Positions 31,899 through 41,530 of a DNA stretch of 64,000 nucleotides are shown one piece after another. The notes beneath the pieces are model-generated. The model saw only the letters and a program-made list of their open reading frames with translations, was not told the origin of the DNA and did not search any database. Source of the DNA: Stenotrophomonas geniculata ATCC 19374 = JCM 13324. GTDB lineage: Bacteria; Pseudomonadota; Gammaproteobacteria; Xanthomonadales; Xanthomonadaceae. Position 1 is the stretch's first letter. Each line of letters starts with the position of its first letter. The DNA lies in contig NZ_LLXT01000149.1 in NCBI RefSeq assembly GCF_001431625.1, positions 54,806 through 118,805 of the forward strand, given 5' to 3'. Both the position numbers and the translations under genes were made by a program.

Positions 31899-31975
31899 CC
31901 GGGCGCCGTTGTTACAAAGCCACCTTACCGAGCCTGGCCGGGCCTCGTGGGATCCGGTCGCAGCGCCCCTCGGCA
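31899..31975 (-). promoter_or_regulatory. SAH riboswitch upstream of ahcY
   Basis: On the minus strand the leader carries the conserved segments of the S-adenosylhomocysteine riboswitch in order: CCGAGGGGCGCTGCGACC, then GCCAGGCTCGG, then AACGGCGCCC. The first and second pair as P1 (CCGAG / CTCGG). The GGCGCC of the third can pair with the GGGCGC-type segment of the first to form the pseudoknot. SAH binding is known to raise ahcY expression in this class. It ends about 40 bases before the ahcY ATG. Confidence 0.92.
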
Positions 31976-31988
31976 GGGGAGAACCCCC

Positions 31989-31994
31989 ATTATA
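31989..31994 (-). promoter_or_regulatory. -10 element of ahcY
   Basis: A perfect TATAAT on the minus strand, 14 bases upstream of the riboswitch. The transcript would therefore begin almost at the aptamer. No strong -35 is seen. Confidence 0.7.
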
Positions 31995-32097
31995 TCGCGG
32001 CCCCGCCATGACATCGGAACGACCCAACCATCGGCAGATGGGATCGCGTGCACAGACTGTTAAGGTCGGTGTTTTCACGCATCACACAGGTGGAACG

Positions 32098-34614
32098 ATG
32101 AGCATGCACGCGCGCCGCACACGGCGCTGGACCGGCCTGGTCCTGTCGATGGGACTGCTGGCGGTGGCCCCGCTGGCCTGGGCGGCAGCGCCGCAGCCTG
32201 CGGCCGCACAGGCCCAGGGCGTCAACGGCTATGAACTGCCGTCGGCCGCGCTGCAGGCGGTGGTGGACGCGCCCCGTGCGCCCTCGTTGTACCTGTCGCC
32301 ACGCCGCGACGTGGCCGCGATGATGCAGATGCCGTCGCTGCCTTCGATCCAGGTGGTGGCGCAGCCGGAACTGAAGCTGGCCGGCCTGCGCATCAACCCG
32401 CGTACGTTCTCCGACAGCCGCTTCAGCTTCGGCGAGAAGCTGTGGCTGATGAACGTGGCCGACGGCAAGGAACGGCAGATCAGCGGCCTGCCGGCCAAGC
32501 TGTCGATCGCCAGTGTGATGTGGTCGCCGGACCAGAAGTGGCTGGCCTTCAACCAGGTCGATGCCGCCAGTGGCGCCAATGAACTGTGGCTGGTGGACGT
32601 GGCCGGTGGCAGTGCCCGCCGTCTGGTTGCCGGCCTGAACACGGTGATCGGCAGCGGCTACCAGTGGCTGCCGGACAGCCGCGGCCTGGTGGTGTTCACC
32701 CGCCCTGCCAGCCTCGGTGCGGCCCCGGCCGCCGACGGCATTCCGACCGGCCCGGCCGTGCAGCAGACCCGCCAGGGCGGCGGCGTGGTGTCGATCCGTA
32801 CCTACCAGGACCTGCTGAAGAACGAGGCCGACGCCCGCCAGTTCGATTACTACGCCACCACCCAGCCGATGGAAGTCAGCCTGGATGGCAGCACCCGCGC
32901 GATCGGCGCGGCCGGCATCTTCATGGGCTTTGCAGTGTCGCCGGATGGCCGCTTCGTGCTGCGCCAGCCGGTGCAGCGGCCGTACTCCTACGTGGTGCCG
33001 GTGAGCAGTTTCCCGCGCCGCATCGAAGTGATCGACCGTGCCAGCGGCAAGCTGGTGCACACCGTGGCCGTGCGTCCGCTGGTGGAAGGCCTGCCGACCG
33101 GCAACGACGCCGAAGTGACCGGCGTGCGCGACATCAGCTGGCGGGGTGATGCCGATGCCACCCTGGTCTGGGCCGAGGCACAGGACGGTGGTGATCCGAA
33201 CCGGGAGGCCAAGGTGCGCGATGCGGTGCTGATGCAGGCCGCGCCGTTCGACAAGCCGCCGGTGACCCTGGCCCAGCTCGGCAGCCGTCTGGTGGGTATC
33301 AACTGGGGCCGTGGCGACCTGGCCCTGCTGACCGAGTCGTGGTGGAAGACGCGCAAGACCAGGACCTGGCTGATTGCCCCGGACAATGCCGGTGCCGAGC
33401 CGCGCCTGCTGTGGGATCGTGACGCGCAGGACCGCTATTCCGATCCGGGCCGTCCGCTGTTGTCCAGCGACGACCGCGGGCGCTCGCTGCTGCAGACCAC
33501 CGCCGATGGCAGCAGCCTGTACCTGGCCGGTGCCGGTGCATCGCCGGAGGGCGACCGCCCGTTCGTGGACCGCTTCGACATCTCCACGGGCAAGGCCACC
33601 CGCCTGTTCCACTCGCAGGCGCCCAGCTACGCCGCGCCAGTGGCGCTGCTGGACGACCAGGGCAGCTCGCTGCTGCTGAGCCGTGAAAGCCCGGATGAGC
33701 CGGCCAACTTCTATGTGCAGTCGCTGGCCGATGCCGGTGCCGCACCGCGCGCGCTGACCCATTTCGCCCATCCGCTCCCGCAGCTCAAGGGCGTGCAGAA
33801 GGAGCAGATCCGCTACAAGCGCAAGGATGGCGTCGACCTGACCGCGACCCTGCTGCTGCCGCCGGGTTACGACCCGAAGCGCGATGGTCCGCGTCCGCTG
33901 CTGATGTGGGCCTACCCGGGTGAGTTCAAGAGCGCGGCGGCGGCCAGCCAGGTGACCGATTCGCCGTACCGCTTCAATGCGGTCAGCTACTGGGGCCCGC
34001 AGGCGTTCCTGGCCAAGGGCTATGTGGTGCTGGCCAGCCCGTCGATGCCGATCATCGGTGAGGGCGACAAGGAGCCGAACGACACCTACATCGAACAGCT
34101 GGTGGCCAACGCGCAGGCAGCGGTGGATGAGGTGGTGCGTCGTGGCGTGACCGATCGCGAGCACATCGCCATCGGCGGCCATTCCTACGGCGCGTTCATG
34201 ACCGCCAACCTGCTGGCGCACACCCGCCTGTTCAAGGCCGGCATCGCGCGCAGCGGTGCCTACAACCGCACGCTCACCCCGTTCGGTTTCCAGGCCGAGG
34301 AACGCAACTACTGGCAGGCGCAGGACGTCTACCAGAAGATGGCGCCGTTCAACTACGCCGACAAGATCAAGGATCCGATCCTGTTCATCCACGGCGTGGA
34401 CGACAACAACTCCGGCACGTTCCCGATCCAGAGCGAGCGCATGTTCGCCGCGGTGAAGGGCCTGGGTGGCACCGCGCGGCTGGTGATGCTGCCGAACGAA
34501 TCGCATGCCTACCGCGCACGCGAATCGATCATGACCATGCTGGCCGAGAGCGAGCGCTGGCTGGAGCAGACCATCGGCCCGGCCGAGCAGGGCAAGGCGA
34601 AGAAGAAGCGCTGA
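32098..34614 (+). CDS. Exported S9-family serine peptidase (glutamyl endopeptidase-like)
   Basis: A prolyl-oligopeptidase-family enzyme of 838 residues with a signal peptide (about 10-30, ending AWAAAPQ). A beta-propeller domain is followed by a C-terminal alpha/beta-hydrolase. The catalytic Ser is near 696 in GGHSYGAFMTANLLAH, with Asp near 769 in HGVDDNNSGT and His near 803 in NESHAYRARES. The segments GGHSYGAFMTANLLAH and RSGAYNRTLTPFGFQ closely resemble the S9D group, which includes the plant chloroplast glutamyl endopeptidase. A periplasmic or secreted role in peptide degradation is inferred. It is divergent from ahcY. Confidence 0.9.
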   Translation: MSMHARRTRRWTGLVLSMGLLAVAPLAWAAAPQPAAAQAQGVNGYELPSAALQAVVDAPRAPSLYLSPRRDVAAMMQMPSLPSIQVVAQPELKLAGLRINPRTFSDSRFSFGEKLWLMNVADGKERQISGLPAKLSIASVMWSPDQKWLAFNQVDAASGANELWLVDVAGGSARRLVAGLNTVIGSGYQWLPDSRGLVVFTRPASLGAAPAADGIPTGPAVQQTRQGGGVVSIRTYQDLLKNEADARQFDYYATTQPMEVSLDGSTRAIGAAGIFMGFAVSPDGRFVLRQPVQRPYSYVVPVSSFPRRIEVIDRASGKLVHTVAVRPLVEGLPTGNDAEVTGVRDISWRGDADATLVWAEAQDGGDPNREAKVRDAVLMQAAPFDKPPVTLAQLGSRLVGINWGRGDLALLTESWWKTRKTRTWLIAPDNAGAEPRLLWDRDAQDRYSDPGRPLLSSDDRGRSLLQTTADGSSLYLAGAGASPEGDRPFVDRFDISTGKATRLFHSQAPSYAAPVALLDDQGSSLLLSRESPDEPANFYVQSLADAGAAPRALTHFAHPLPQLKGVQKEQIRYKRKDGVDLTATLLLPPGYDPKRDGPRPLLMWAYPGEFKSAAAASQVTDSPYRFNAVSYWGPQAFLAKGYVVLASPSMPIIGEGDKEPNDTYIEQLVANAQAAVDEVVRRGVTDREHIAIGGHSYGAFMTANLLAHTRLFKAGIARSGAYNRTLTPFGFQAEERNYWQAQDVYQKMAPFNYADKIKDPILFIHGVDDNNSGTFPIQSERMFAAVKGLGGTARLVMLPNESHAYRARESIMTMLAESERWLEQTIGPAEQGKAKKKR

Positions 34615-34627
34615 TACCTGCATGAGT

Positions 34628-34649
34628 GCGGCCCCTGCAACGGGGCCGC
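34628..34649 (+). terminator. Hairpin after S9 peptidase
   Basis: Perfect 8-bp stem GCGGCCCC / GGGGCCGC with a 6-base loop, 13 bases after the stop. A T-run is missing. Confidence 0.45.
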
Positions 34650-34666
34650 CTGTGCGGCTGCGCCGC

Positions 34667-34692
34667 CGCCCGAGCATGGGCTCGGGCGCTAC
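34667..34692 (-). repeat. SMAG-like palindrome, minus orientation
   Basis: CGCCCGAGC-ATGG-GCTCGGGCG followed by CTAC, that is, GTAG-headed on the minus strand. It is paired with the copy at 34717. Confidence 0.85.
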
Positions 34693-34716
34693 ACGGTGTC
34701 ACGCGCCACGACGCTT

Positions 34717-34741
34717 GTAGAGCCGAGCCCATGCGCGGCTG
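34717..34741 (+). repeat. SMAG-like palindrome, plus orientation
   Basis: GTAG followed by AGCCGAGCCCATGCGCGGCT. The right arm has one mismatch compared with the copies at 38168 and 42345 (GCGCGGCT instead of GCTCGGCT). It faces away from the copy at 34667. Confidence 0.8.
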
Positions 34742-34850
34742 CGTCCGCCATGGATGCGTGCAGATGAAACCATTCTTGCATCGCAGCACGACGCCCGTTC
34801 TGGTTTAGGCTTGGGGCCTGGATCCGTTGACCGAGGCCTGTGCGTCGCCG

Positions 34851-37562
34851 ATGAACGAGTACCGCAGCAGCATCGAGTTTGCTTCTCCCGATCTTCCGCT
34901 TCGCGATGACGTGCGCCGGCTCGGCGCGCTGGTCGGTGACCTGCTGGTTGAACAGGTGTCCGCCGCGTTTCTCGACGACGTCGAAGACGTGCGCACCCGC
35001 GCCATCGCCCGCCGCGAGAATCAAGCTCCATTGTCGGAGCTGGCCGATGGCCTGGCCGGGCGCACGCCGCAGCAGGCCGAAACCATGGTGCGTGCGTTCA
35101 GCACGTACTTCCAGGTGGTCAACATCGCCGAGCGCGTGCATCGCATCCGCCGTCGCCGTGACTATCAGCGCGCCGGTACCGCAGGTGCACAGCCTGATGG
35201 CCTGCAGGACGCGCTGCAGCACTTGAAGGCGCAGGGCGTGGGCCTGGACGAACTCGCGCAGTGGCTCCCGCGCATCGACATCGAACCGGTGTTCACCGCG
35301 CACCCGACCGAGGCGGTGCGCCGCGCGCTGCTGGAAAAAGAGCAGCTGATGGTGGCCAGCCTGGTCGACAACCTCGACGGCCAGCGCACGCCAGGTGAGG
35401 CCGCGGCCGACGCCGCGCGCTTCCGCATGGCGCTGACGGCCTCGTGGCAGACCACCGACTCCTCGCCGGTGCGGCCCACCGTGGATGACGAGCGCGAACA
35501 TGTCGGCTTCTATCTGGTGCAGGTGTTGTACCGGGTGATCCCGGTGCTGTACGAATCGCTGCAGCAGGCGCTGCGCGATACCTACGGTGAAGAACTGCCA
35601 TTGCCGCGCCTGCTGCGTTTCGGCACGTGGGTAGGCGGCGACATGGATGGCAATCCGAATGTGGATGCCACCACCATCCGCAACACGCTGGATGCGCAGC
35701 GGCAGGCAGTGCTGGGGCGCTACCAGAAGGAACTGCTGCAGCTGGCCAGCCTGCTCAGCCAGTCTACCGAGCGGGTGGGTGTGAGTGATTCGCTGCAGGC
35801 ACGCGTGGCGCAGTACCAGCAGCTGCTGCCGCAGGTGCAGTCGCGCCCGCGTCATGCCGACATGCCGTACCGCCTGCTCAATGACCGCATGCGCGCACGC
35901 CTGCAGGCGACGCTGGATGATGGCAGGGGCGCCTACGCCGGCCCCGCCGAACTGATCGACGACCTGCAGCTGATCCTCGACAGCCTGCGCGCCAATCGCG
36001 GCGAACATGCAGGCGGCTTCGCCGTGCAGCGCCTGCTGTGGCGGGTGAAGACCTTCGGCTTCCATCTGGCGCGGTTGGATGTGCGCCAGGAATCGAGCGT
36101 GCATGCGCGCGCACTGGCTGCGGTGCTGGGCGGCGAAGAAAGCTGGCAGGCGCTGGATGCGCTGGGCCGTGCGCGCCTGCTGGGCCCGCATGCCAGCGGG
36201 GAAGACACGCTGCCCAATGGCGATGACGAGGGCAACCAGCGGCTGGATGCGGTGTTCGCTGCGCTGGCCGATGCGCGCGCGCGGCATGGCAGCGATGCAG
36301 TGGGCAGCTACATCATCTCGATGGCACACGACCGCAGCGATGTGCTGGCGGTGCTGGCGCTGGCGCGCCGTGGCGGCCTGGTGGAAGAAGGCGGTTCGGT
36401 GCCGCTCGACATCGCGCCGCTGTTCGAAACCGTGGATGACCTCAAGCGTGGCACGGCCACCCTGCGTGACCTGCTGGCCGACCCGGTCTACCGCGCCCAT
36501 CTGCGTGCGCGCGACGACGTGCAGATGGTGATGCTGGGCTATTCGGACAGCAGCAAGGACGGTGGCATCGCTGCTTCGCGCTGGGGCCTGCAGCGTGCGC
36601 AGGTGGAACTGCTGGAGGTGGCGGCCGAGGCCGGCATCCGCCTGACCTTCTTCCATGGCCGTGGCGGTTCGATCAGCCGTGGCGGTGGCAAGACCACGCA
36701 CGCGGTCGATGCGTCGCCGCGCGGCAGCATCGATGGCCGCCTGCGGGTGACCGAGCAGGGCGAGGTGATCCATCGCAAATACGGCATCCGGGCGCTGGCC
36801 CTGCGCTCGCTGGAACAGGCCACCGGTGCAGTGCTGCGCGCCAGCCTGCGCCCGCGTGCCGCCGAGCCGCGCGAGGATGACTGGCGGCCGGTGATGGACG
36901 CGGTGGCCTCGGCCAGCAGCGAGGTGTATCGCGCGTTCGTTGGCCAGGCCGGCTTCATGGACTACTTCCGTACCGCCACACCCATCGACGTGATCGAGCG
37001 GATGACGCTGGGGTCGCGTCCTTCGCGTCGGCTCGGCCAGGACGCGGCACTGGGCAACCTGCGCGCGATTCCCTGGGTGTTCGCCTGGAGCCAGGCACGC
37101 GCGGTCATCCCCGGCTGGTACGGCGTGGGCAGTGGCCTGCAGGCGGCGGTCGATGCCGGCCACGAACAGACCCTGCGCGATATGGCGCGTGACTGGCCGT
37201 TCTTCCGCACCTTCCTGGACGACATCGCGATGGTGCTGTCCAAGGGCGATATCACCATCGCCGAGCAGTTCTCGCTGTTGTCGGGCGACCTGCATGGGCG
37301 TTTCTTCCCGCAGGTGCAGCGTGAACTGGAACTCACCCGGCACTGGCTGCTGGCGTTGATGGACCAGCAGACGCTGCTGGACCACGATGCGCGGCTGGCG
37401 CTGTCGATCCGCCTGCGCAATCCCTACGTCGATCCGATCAGCGTGCTGCAGGTGGATCTGCTGCAGCGTTGGCGGGCCAGCGGACGCGAGGATGACGAAC
37501 TGCTGCGCGCGCTCGTGGCGTGCGTGAACGGTGTTTCGCAGGGCGTGCAGAACACCGGGTGA
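34851..37562 (+). CDS. ppc: Phosphoenolpyruvate carboxylase
   Basis: Anaplerotic enzyme of 903 residues converting PEP and bicarbonate into oxaloacetate. The catalytic His is in [23 protein letters not shown] binds substrate, [11 protein letters not shown] and [13 protein letters not shown] form the active site, and the invariant C-terminal QNTG is intact. ATG 34851 was chosen ([10 protein letters not shown]). A TTG at 34827 would add eight residues and lacks a ribosome-binding site. It sits between two SMAG pairs and is probably monocistronic. Confidence 0.97.
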   Translation: MNEYRSSIEFASPDLPLRDDVRRLGALVGDLLVEQVSAAFLDDVEDVRTRAIARRENQAPLSELADGLAGRTPQQAETMVRAFSTYFQVVNIAERVHRIRRRRDYQRAGTAGAQPDGLQDALQHLKAQGVGLDELAQWLPRIDIEPVFTAHPTEAVRRALLEKEQLMVASLVDNLDGQRTPGEAAADAARFRMALTASWQTTDSSPVRPTVDDEREHVGFYLVQVLYRVIPVLYESLQQALRDTYGEELPLPRLLRFGTWVGGDMDGNPNVDATTIRNTLDAQRQAVLGRYQKELLQLASLLSQSTERVGVSDSLQARVAQYQQLLPQVQSRPRHADMPYRLLNDRMRARLQATLDDGRGAYAGPAELIDDLQLILDSLRANRGEHAGGFAVQRLLWRVKTFGFHLARLDVRQESSVHARALAAVLGGEESWQALDALGRARLLGPHASGEDTLPNGDDEGNQRLDAVFAALADARARHGSDAVGSYIISMAHDRSDVLAVLALARRGGLVEEGGSVPLDIAPLFETVDDLKRGTATLRDLLADPVYRAHLRARDDVQMVMLGYSDSSKDGGIAASRWGLQRAQVELLEVAAEAGIRLTFFHGRGGSISRGGGKTTHAVDASPRGSIDGRLRVTEQGEVIHRKYGIRALALRSLEQATGAVLRASLRPRAAEPREDDWRPVMDAVASASSEVYRAFVGQAGFMDYFRTATPIDVIERMTLGSRPSRRLGQDAALGNLRAIPWVFAWSQARAVIPGWYGVGSGLQAAVDAGHEQTLRDMARDWPFFRTFLDDIAMVLSKGDITIAEQFSLLSGDLHGRFFPQVQRELELTRHWLLALMDQQTLLDHDARLALSIRLRNPYVDPISVLQVDLLQRWRASGREDDELLRALVACVNGVSQGVQNTG

Positions 37563-37570
37563 TGCGTATC

Positions 37571-37593
37571 CGCCGGGCATGGCCCGGCGCTAC
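37571..37593 (-). repeat. SMAG-like palindrome, minus orientation
   Basis: CGCCGGGCATGGCCCGGCG plus CTAC, identical in sequence to the copy at 17796. It starts 8 bases after the ppc stop. Confidence 0.85.
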
Positions 37594-37600
37594 CTGCCTC

Positions 37601-37625
37601 GGTGGGTGCGGGGCGTGCCCCGCAC
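37601..37625 (+). repeat. SMAG-like palindrome partner
   Basis: Perfect stem GTGCGGGG-CGTG-CCCCGCAC in the position of the outward-facing partner of 37571. The usual GTAG head is replaced by GTGG. The pair fills the convergent ppc/thioesterase gap. Confidence 0.6.
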
Positions 37626-37629
37626 GCCC

Positions 37630-38136
37630 TCACTCCTCCGGCGACGGCGGATTCGACGCCAGCAGTTCCAGGTGCCGCTGTTCCATTTCCTGGCGCAGCT
37701 GGCGGCGGATCTGTGCGGCGGCCTGGCGGCGCTTCTCGTCGGAGGTGGCCGGTTGCAGTGGCGGTACCGGCGTCGGCCGGCCTTCCTCGTCCACCGCCAC
37801 CATCGTGAAGAAGCAGCTGTTGGCGTGGCGCACGCTGCGCTTGAGGATGTCCTCGGCCACCACCTTGATGCCGATTTCCATCGACGAGGTACCGGTATGG
37901 TTCACCGAGGCCAGGAAGGTGACCAGCTCGCCCACCGCGATCGGCTGGCGGAACATCACCTGGTCGACCGACAGGGTGACCACGTAGCTGCCGGCGTAGC
38001 GGCTGGCACAGGCATAGGCGACCTGGTCGAGCAGCCGCAGGATCGCGCCACCGTGGACCTTGCCGGAGAAATTGGCCATCTCCGGCGACATCAGCACGGT
38101 CATGGACAGCTGGTGGGTTTTCAGTTCGGTCGACAT
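37630..38136 (-). CDS. Hotdog-fold acyl-CoA thioesterase (YciA family)
   Basis: A 168-residue hotdog thioesterase that hydrolyses acyl-CoA. The signature MSPEMANFSGKVHGGAILRLLDQVAY contains the helix-capping HGG, and VDQVMFRQPIAVGELVTF and the NHTGTSSMEIGIKV strand follow. The C-terminal 45 residues form a charged, helical Gln/Arg-rich tail absent from the shortest relatives. ATG 38136 (MSTELKTHQLSM) is chosen; the longer frame runs through a SMAG repeat. It is cytoplasmic and convergent with ppc. Confidence 0.9.
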   Translation of the reverse strand: MSTELKTHQLSMTVLMSPEMANFSGKVHGGAILRLLDQVAYACASRYAGSYVVTLSVDQVMFRQPIAVGELVTFLASVNHTGTSSMEIGIKVVAEDILKRSVRHANSCFFTMVAVDEEGRPTPVPPLQPATSDEKRRQAAAQIRRQLRQEMEQRHLELLASNPPSPEE

Positions 38137-38167
38137 GGGGCGATTGTATCGGCGTGGCGTAGCTCTT

Positions 38168-38192
38168 GTAGAGCCGAGCCCATGCTCGGCTG
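38168..38192 (+). repeat. SMAG-like palindrome, plus orientation
   Basis: GTAG head followed by AGCCGAGCCCATGCTCGGCT. It belongs to the same subfamily as 42345 and, with one mismatch, 34717, and is the left half of an inverted pair with 38214. Confidence 0.9.
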
Positions 38193-38213
38193 CTCTTGTC
38201 GCAGGAAAAAGAA

Positions 38214-38237
38214 AGCCGAGCATGGGCTCGGCTCTAC
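38214..38237 (-). repeat. SMAG-like palindrome, minus orientation
   Basis: AGCCGAGCATGGGCTCGGCT followed by CTAC, nearly the exact reverse complement of 38168-38192. The two GTAG heads are outermost, so the whole 70-base unit can form one long hairpin. Confidence 0.9.
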
Positions 38238-38245
38238 AGAAAGCA

Positions 38246-38269
38246 GAAGGGCCGCGTGAGCGGCCCTTC
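38246..38269 (-). terminator. Terminator of metK
   Basis: Perfect 10-bp stem GAAGGGCCGC / GCGGCCCTTC with a GTGA loop, 7 bases after the metK stop. On the minus strand it is followed by TGCTTTCT, a modest T-tract. Confidence 0.75.
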
Positions 38270-38276
38270 GTGTTTC

Positions 38277-39488
38277 TTACTTCAGCTTCGCATCGGCGCG
38301 CAGGGCGGCGGCGCGATCGGTCTTCTCCCAGGAGAAGGCCGTGGCGTTGACGGTCTCGCCTTCGCCGTTGAGGTAGCTGAACTCCTTCGGCTTGCGGCCG
38401 AAGTGACCATAGGCCGCGGTCTGCTGGTACATCGGGTGCACCAGGTCCAGCATCTTGATGATGCCGTACGGGCGCAGGTCGAAGTGCTTGCGGATCAGCT
38501 TCTCGATCTTGTCGTCGCTGATCTTGCCGGTGCCGAAGGTGGTGACCGAGATCGAGGTCGGCTCAGCCACGCCGATGGCGTAGGAGACCTGCACTTCGCA
38601 ACGGTCGGCCAGGCCGGCGGCAACCACGTTCTTGGCGACGTAGCGGGCCGCGTAGGCTGCCGAACGGTCGACCTTGGACGGGTCCTTGCCGGAGAAGGCG
38701 CCACCACCGTGACGGGCCCAGCCGCCGTAGGTGTCGACGATGATCTTGCGGCCGGTCAGGCCGCAGTCGCCCACCGGGCCACCGATCTCGAACTTGCCGG
38801 TCGGGTTGATGTGGAACTTGGTGCCCTTGTGCAGCCACTTCGCCGGCAGCACCGGCTTGATGATTTCTTCGCGGACGGCCTCGATGAGGTCCTTCTGCTT
38901 GATGCCCGGGGCATGCTGGGTCGACAGGACCACGGCGTCGATGGCCGAGACCACGCCGTTTTCATAGCGCAGGGTGACCTGGCTCTTGGCGTCCGGGCGC
39001 AGCCACGACAGCGGCGAGTTCTTCTTCTTGCGGATCTTGGCCTGCTGCTCGACCAGGCGGTGCGACAGGTGGATCGCGGCCGGCATGTAGCTGTCGGTCT
39101 CGTTGGTGGCATAGCCGAACATCAGGCCCTGGTCGCCAGCGCCCATTTCTTCCGGCTTCTTGCGATCCACGCCCTGGGCGATGTGCGGCGACTGCTTGCC
39201 GATCAGGTTCAGCACGCCGCAGGTGGCGCCGTCGAAGCCGACGTCGGAGCTGTCGTAGCCGATGTCCGTGATGACCTTGCGGGTCAGTGCTTCCAGGTCG
39301 ATCCAGGCGCTGGTGGTGATTTCACCGGCCACGATGGCAACACCGGTCTTGACCATGGTCTCGCAGGCCACGCGGGCGCGCTGGTCCTGGGTCAGGATCG
39401 CGTCCAGCACCGCATCGGAGATCTGGTCGGCAACCTTGTCCGGATGGCCTTCGGAGACCGACTCGGAGGTGAAGAGATAGCTGGACAT
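38277..39488 (-). CDS. metK: S-adenosylmethionine synthetase MetK
   Basis: Enzyme of 403 residues that makes SAM from methionine and ATP. Motifs: [17 protein letters not shown] at the N-terminus, the MAT signature [15 protein letters not shown] and the P-loop-like [19 protein letters not shown] 39488 gives [14 protein letters not shown]; the longer open frame includes unrelated upstream sequence. With metF and ahcY it covers the methyl cycle. No SAM riboswitch was recognised in its leader, but a structured element lies 110 bases upstream. Confidence 0.98.
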   Translation of the reverse strand: MSSYLFTSESVSEGHPDKVADQISDAVLDAILTQDQRARVACETMVKTGVAIVAGEITTSAWIDLEALTRKVITDIGYDSSDVGFDGATCGVLNLIGKQSPHIAQGVDRKKPEEMGAGDQGLMFGYATNETDSYMPAAIHLSHRLVEQQAKIRKKKNSPLSWLRPDAKSQVTLRYENGVVSAIDAVVLSTQHAPGIKQKDLIEAVREEIIKPVLPAKWLHKGTKFHINPTGKFEIGGPVGDCGLTGRKIIVDTYGGWARHGGGAFSGKDPSKVDRSAAYAARYVAKNVVAAGLADRCEVQVSYAIGVAEPTSISVTTFGTGKISDDKIEKLIRKHFDLRPYGIIKMLDLVHPMYQQTAAYGHFGRKPKEFSYLNGEGETVNATAFSWEKTDRAAALRADAKLK

Positions 39489-39529
39489 CAGGCGTAATAT
39501 CCCTTGATTCGGATGGAAAGATGGGCGCG

Positions 39530-39535
39530 AATGAT
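39530..39535 (-). promoter_or_regulatory. Possible -10 of metK
   Basis: A TATCAT-like hexamer in GTGTATCATTCGC on the minus strand, about 45 bases before the metK ATG. The -35 (TGCACA at 16 bases) is poor. Confidence 0.45.
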
Positions 39536-39598
39536 ACACGGGGTGCGCCGCCTGTGCATTGTGAACCGGTACCGGTTGCCGGTGGTTAAGCCCGCGTA

Positions 39599-39718
39599 GG
39601 CCTGGCAAGGGCCGTCGTGACGGGATTGGGCCCGGCCTCGAGGCCCAGTGTTCCACCAGCGTGACGACGGATGGGGCTGTCCAACCCCGGACCGCGCAGG
39701 CCGCGACCCTGCCAGGCC
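39599..39718. other. Candidate structured RNA element between metK and acyltransferase
   Basis: The outer arms GGCCTGGCA-A-GGG (39599-39611) and CCC-TGCCAGGCC (39707-39718) pair over 12 bp with one bulge. Inside, CCGTCGT (39612-39618) pairs with ACGACGG (39664-39670), extended by three more pairs. Its loop contains TGGGCC / GGCCCA (39627-39647). A further GGGG / CCCC hairpin is at 39673-39688. The result is a branched fold closed by a long helix, on either strand. The 311-base gap (39489-39799) otherwise holds only the metK promoter and a small GCCTGC / GCAGGC hairpin (39759-39775). Strand and function are undetermined. Confidence 0.5.
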
Positions 39719-39799
39719 GGCCGTCATCGTTCTGCCCCGAAACCGCCATCTGGCTGCCGCCTGCCGGGCGCAGGCTGTCGGCCAATCCGGCCGCCGGGC

Positions 39800-41530
39800 A
39801 TGAGTGGATCCGCCATGCAGGAACTCGAACAGCGTCTCCAGCAACGCTTCCCCGATTGGTTCCACGGCCGCCGGGGCCAACTGGCACGGCCGTTGCTGCG
39901 CAGTGTCGGCCGCTGGTCGCGCCTGGACCAGATCGAAGCGTTCCTGCAGCGCAGTGCAGGATTGCGCGGATTCGGCTTCGTCGCCGCCGGCCTGGAATTC
40001 ATCGATGGCCAGTACCAGGTGGATCCGGCCGCGCTGGCGAAGATTCCCGCCACCGGCCGCCTGCTGATCGTCGCCAACCACCCCTCGGGGGCGCTGGACG
40101 CCCTCGCACTGCTGGACGCGGTCGGCCGCATCCGTCGTGACGTGCGGATCGTGGCCAACGATCTGTTGGGGGCCATCGCGCCACTGCAGGACCTGTTGTT
40201 GCCGGTGCGCATCCTTGGCGGCAAGGCCCAGCGCGGCAGTCTGCACGCGGTGGAGGAGGCGCTGGCCGCCGAGCAGTGCGTGATTGTGTTCCCGGCGGGT
40301 GAGGTCTCGCGCCTGTCGCTGCGCGGCATCCGCGATGGCCGCTGGCAGCGCGGGTTCGTCCGCTTTGCCCGTGCCGCCGGTGCGCCGGTGCTGCCGGTGC
40401 GCGTGGAAGCACGCAATTCGGCACTGTTCTACGGCGCCTCGACCCTGTTCAAGCCGGCTGGCACGGCGCTGCTGGCGCGCGAGATGTTTACCCGCCGTGG
40501 CCGCCCGCTGCGCCTGAGCATCGGCGAGCCAATGCAGCTGGGCAAAGGCGGCGACCCGGGCGCACAGCTGCTGGCGGTACGCCGCGCGCTCTATGCGCTG
40601 GGCCGCAATGGCACAGCCGGTATTGCCGCTGCCTGCGCAGGTCCGGAGCCGCTGGCTGCCCCGGTGCCGCCCTCGCAGGTCGCCGCAGGGATTGCCGCAG
40701 CGACCCAGCTGGGCCAGACCGCCGATGGCAAGCAGATCCTGCTGGCCACCTGTACCGCTGATTCACCTCTGCTGCTGGAGCTGGGCCGCCTGCGCGAACT
40801 GACGTTCCGCCAGGTGGGCGAGGGCACCGGGCGCAGCCGCGACCTGGACGACTACGACCTGCGGTACGAGCACATCGTGATCTGGGACGCGGCCGCGCAG
40901 CGCATCGCCGGCGCTTACCGGATCATGCGCGGCGCCCATGCGCTGGCCCGGCACGGCCTGTCCGGGCTCTACAGTGCGTCGCTGTTCCGCTATTCCGACG
41001 ATGCCATCACCCACATCGCCGAGGGCCTGGAACTGGGCCGCAGCTTCGTGGTGCCCGATTACTGGGGCAGCCGCAGCCTGGATTACCTGTGGCAGGGCAT
41101 CGGCGCCTACCTGCAGTGCCGGCCGGGCATCCGCTACCTGTTCGGCGCCGTGTCGATCAGCGCGGCGCTGCCACGCGATGCGCGCGAGCAGCTGGTGGCG
41201 TACTACCAGCGCTATTACAGCGGTACTGCTGGCCTGGTCGAATCGAACCGCCCGTTCCAGTACTTCGCCGCGCCGCCCAGTTTCGGCGAGCTGGATGCAG
41301 GCGCCGCGTTCGATGTGCTCAAGGCCAACCTGGCCGCACTCGGCACCGGCGTGCCCACGCTGTACCGCCAGTACACCGATCTGTGTGAACCCGGTGGCGC
41401 GCGCTTCCTCGCCTTCGGCGTGGACCCGGACTTCAGCGATTCGATCGACGGCCTGATCGAAGTGGACCTGTGTGCGATCCGGCCGAACAAGCGCAAACGC
41501 TACCTGCGCGACGCGGGGACGCCGGCATGA
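39800..41530 (+). CDS. Bifunctional acyltransferase, OlsF-like (PlsC domain plus OlsB/GNAT domain)
   Basis: A 576-residue fusion. The N-terminal half (about 70-280) is a PlsC-type acyltransferase with the NHPSGALD motif (HX4D, His near 94) and FPAGEVSR. The C-terminal half (about 330-560) resembles the OlsB N-acyltransferase of ornithine-lipid synthesis ([39 protein letters not shown]). This domain order is that of OlsF, which makes ornithine lipids in one polypeptide. ATG 39800 is chosen; ATG 39815 (MQELEQRL) is nearly as likely. Ornithine as substrate is inferred. It overlaps the next gene by ATGA. Confidence 0.8.
   Translation: MSGSAMQELEQRLQQRFPDWFHGRRGQLARPLLRSVGRWSRLDQIEAFLQRSAGLRGFGFVAAGLEFIDGQYQVDPAALAKIPATGRLLIVANHPSGALDALALLDAVGRIRRDVRIVANDLLGAIAPLQDLLLPVRILGGKAQRGSLHAVEEALAAEQCVIVFPAGEVSRLSLRGIRDGRWQRGFVRFARAAGAPVLPVRVEARNSALFYGASTLFKPAGTALLAREMFTRRGRPLRLSIGEPMQLGKGGDPGAQLLAVRRALYALGRNGTAGIAAACAGPEPLAAPVPPSQVAAGIAAATQLGQTADGKQILLATCTADSPLLLELGRLRELTFRQVGEGTGRSRDLDDYDLRYEHIVIWDAAAQRIAGAYRIMRGAHALARHGLSGLYSASLFRYSDDAITHIAEGLELGRSFVVPDYWGSRSLDYLWQGIGAYLQCRPGIRYLFGAVSISAALPRDAREQLVAYYQRYYSGTAGLVESNRPFQYFAAPPSFGELDAGAAFDVLKANLAALGTGVPTLYRQYTDLCEPGGARFLAFGVDPDFSDSIDGLIEVDLCAIRPNKRKRYLRDAGTPA

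Noticed and set aside
31899..31975. The leader as a protein-coding extension of ahcY
   Set aside because: The conserved SAH aptamer segments and the -10 position explain it better, and the chosen ATG gives the canonical AhcY length.
38168..38237. CRISPR-like or tRNA-like element from the repeated palindromes
   Set aside because: Copies are inverted pairs, not direct repeats with regular spacers, and no tRNA acceptor or T-loop consensus is present.
39599..39718. 6S RNA (ssrS) or a SAM riboswitch
   Set aside because: The fold is a short multi-branch structure of 120 bases, not the roughly 180-base rod with a central bubble of 6S, and no conserved SAM-riboswitch core segments were found. It is kept as an unassigned structured element.
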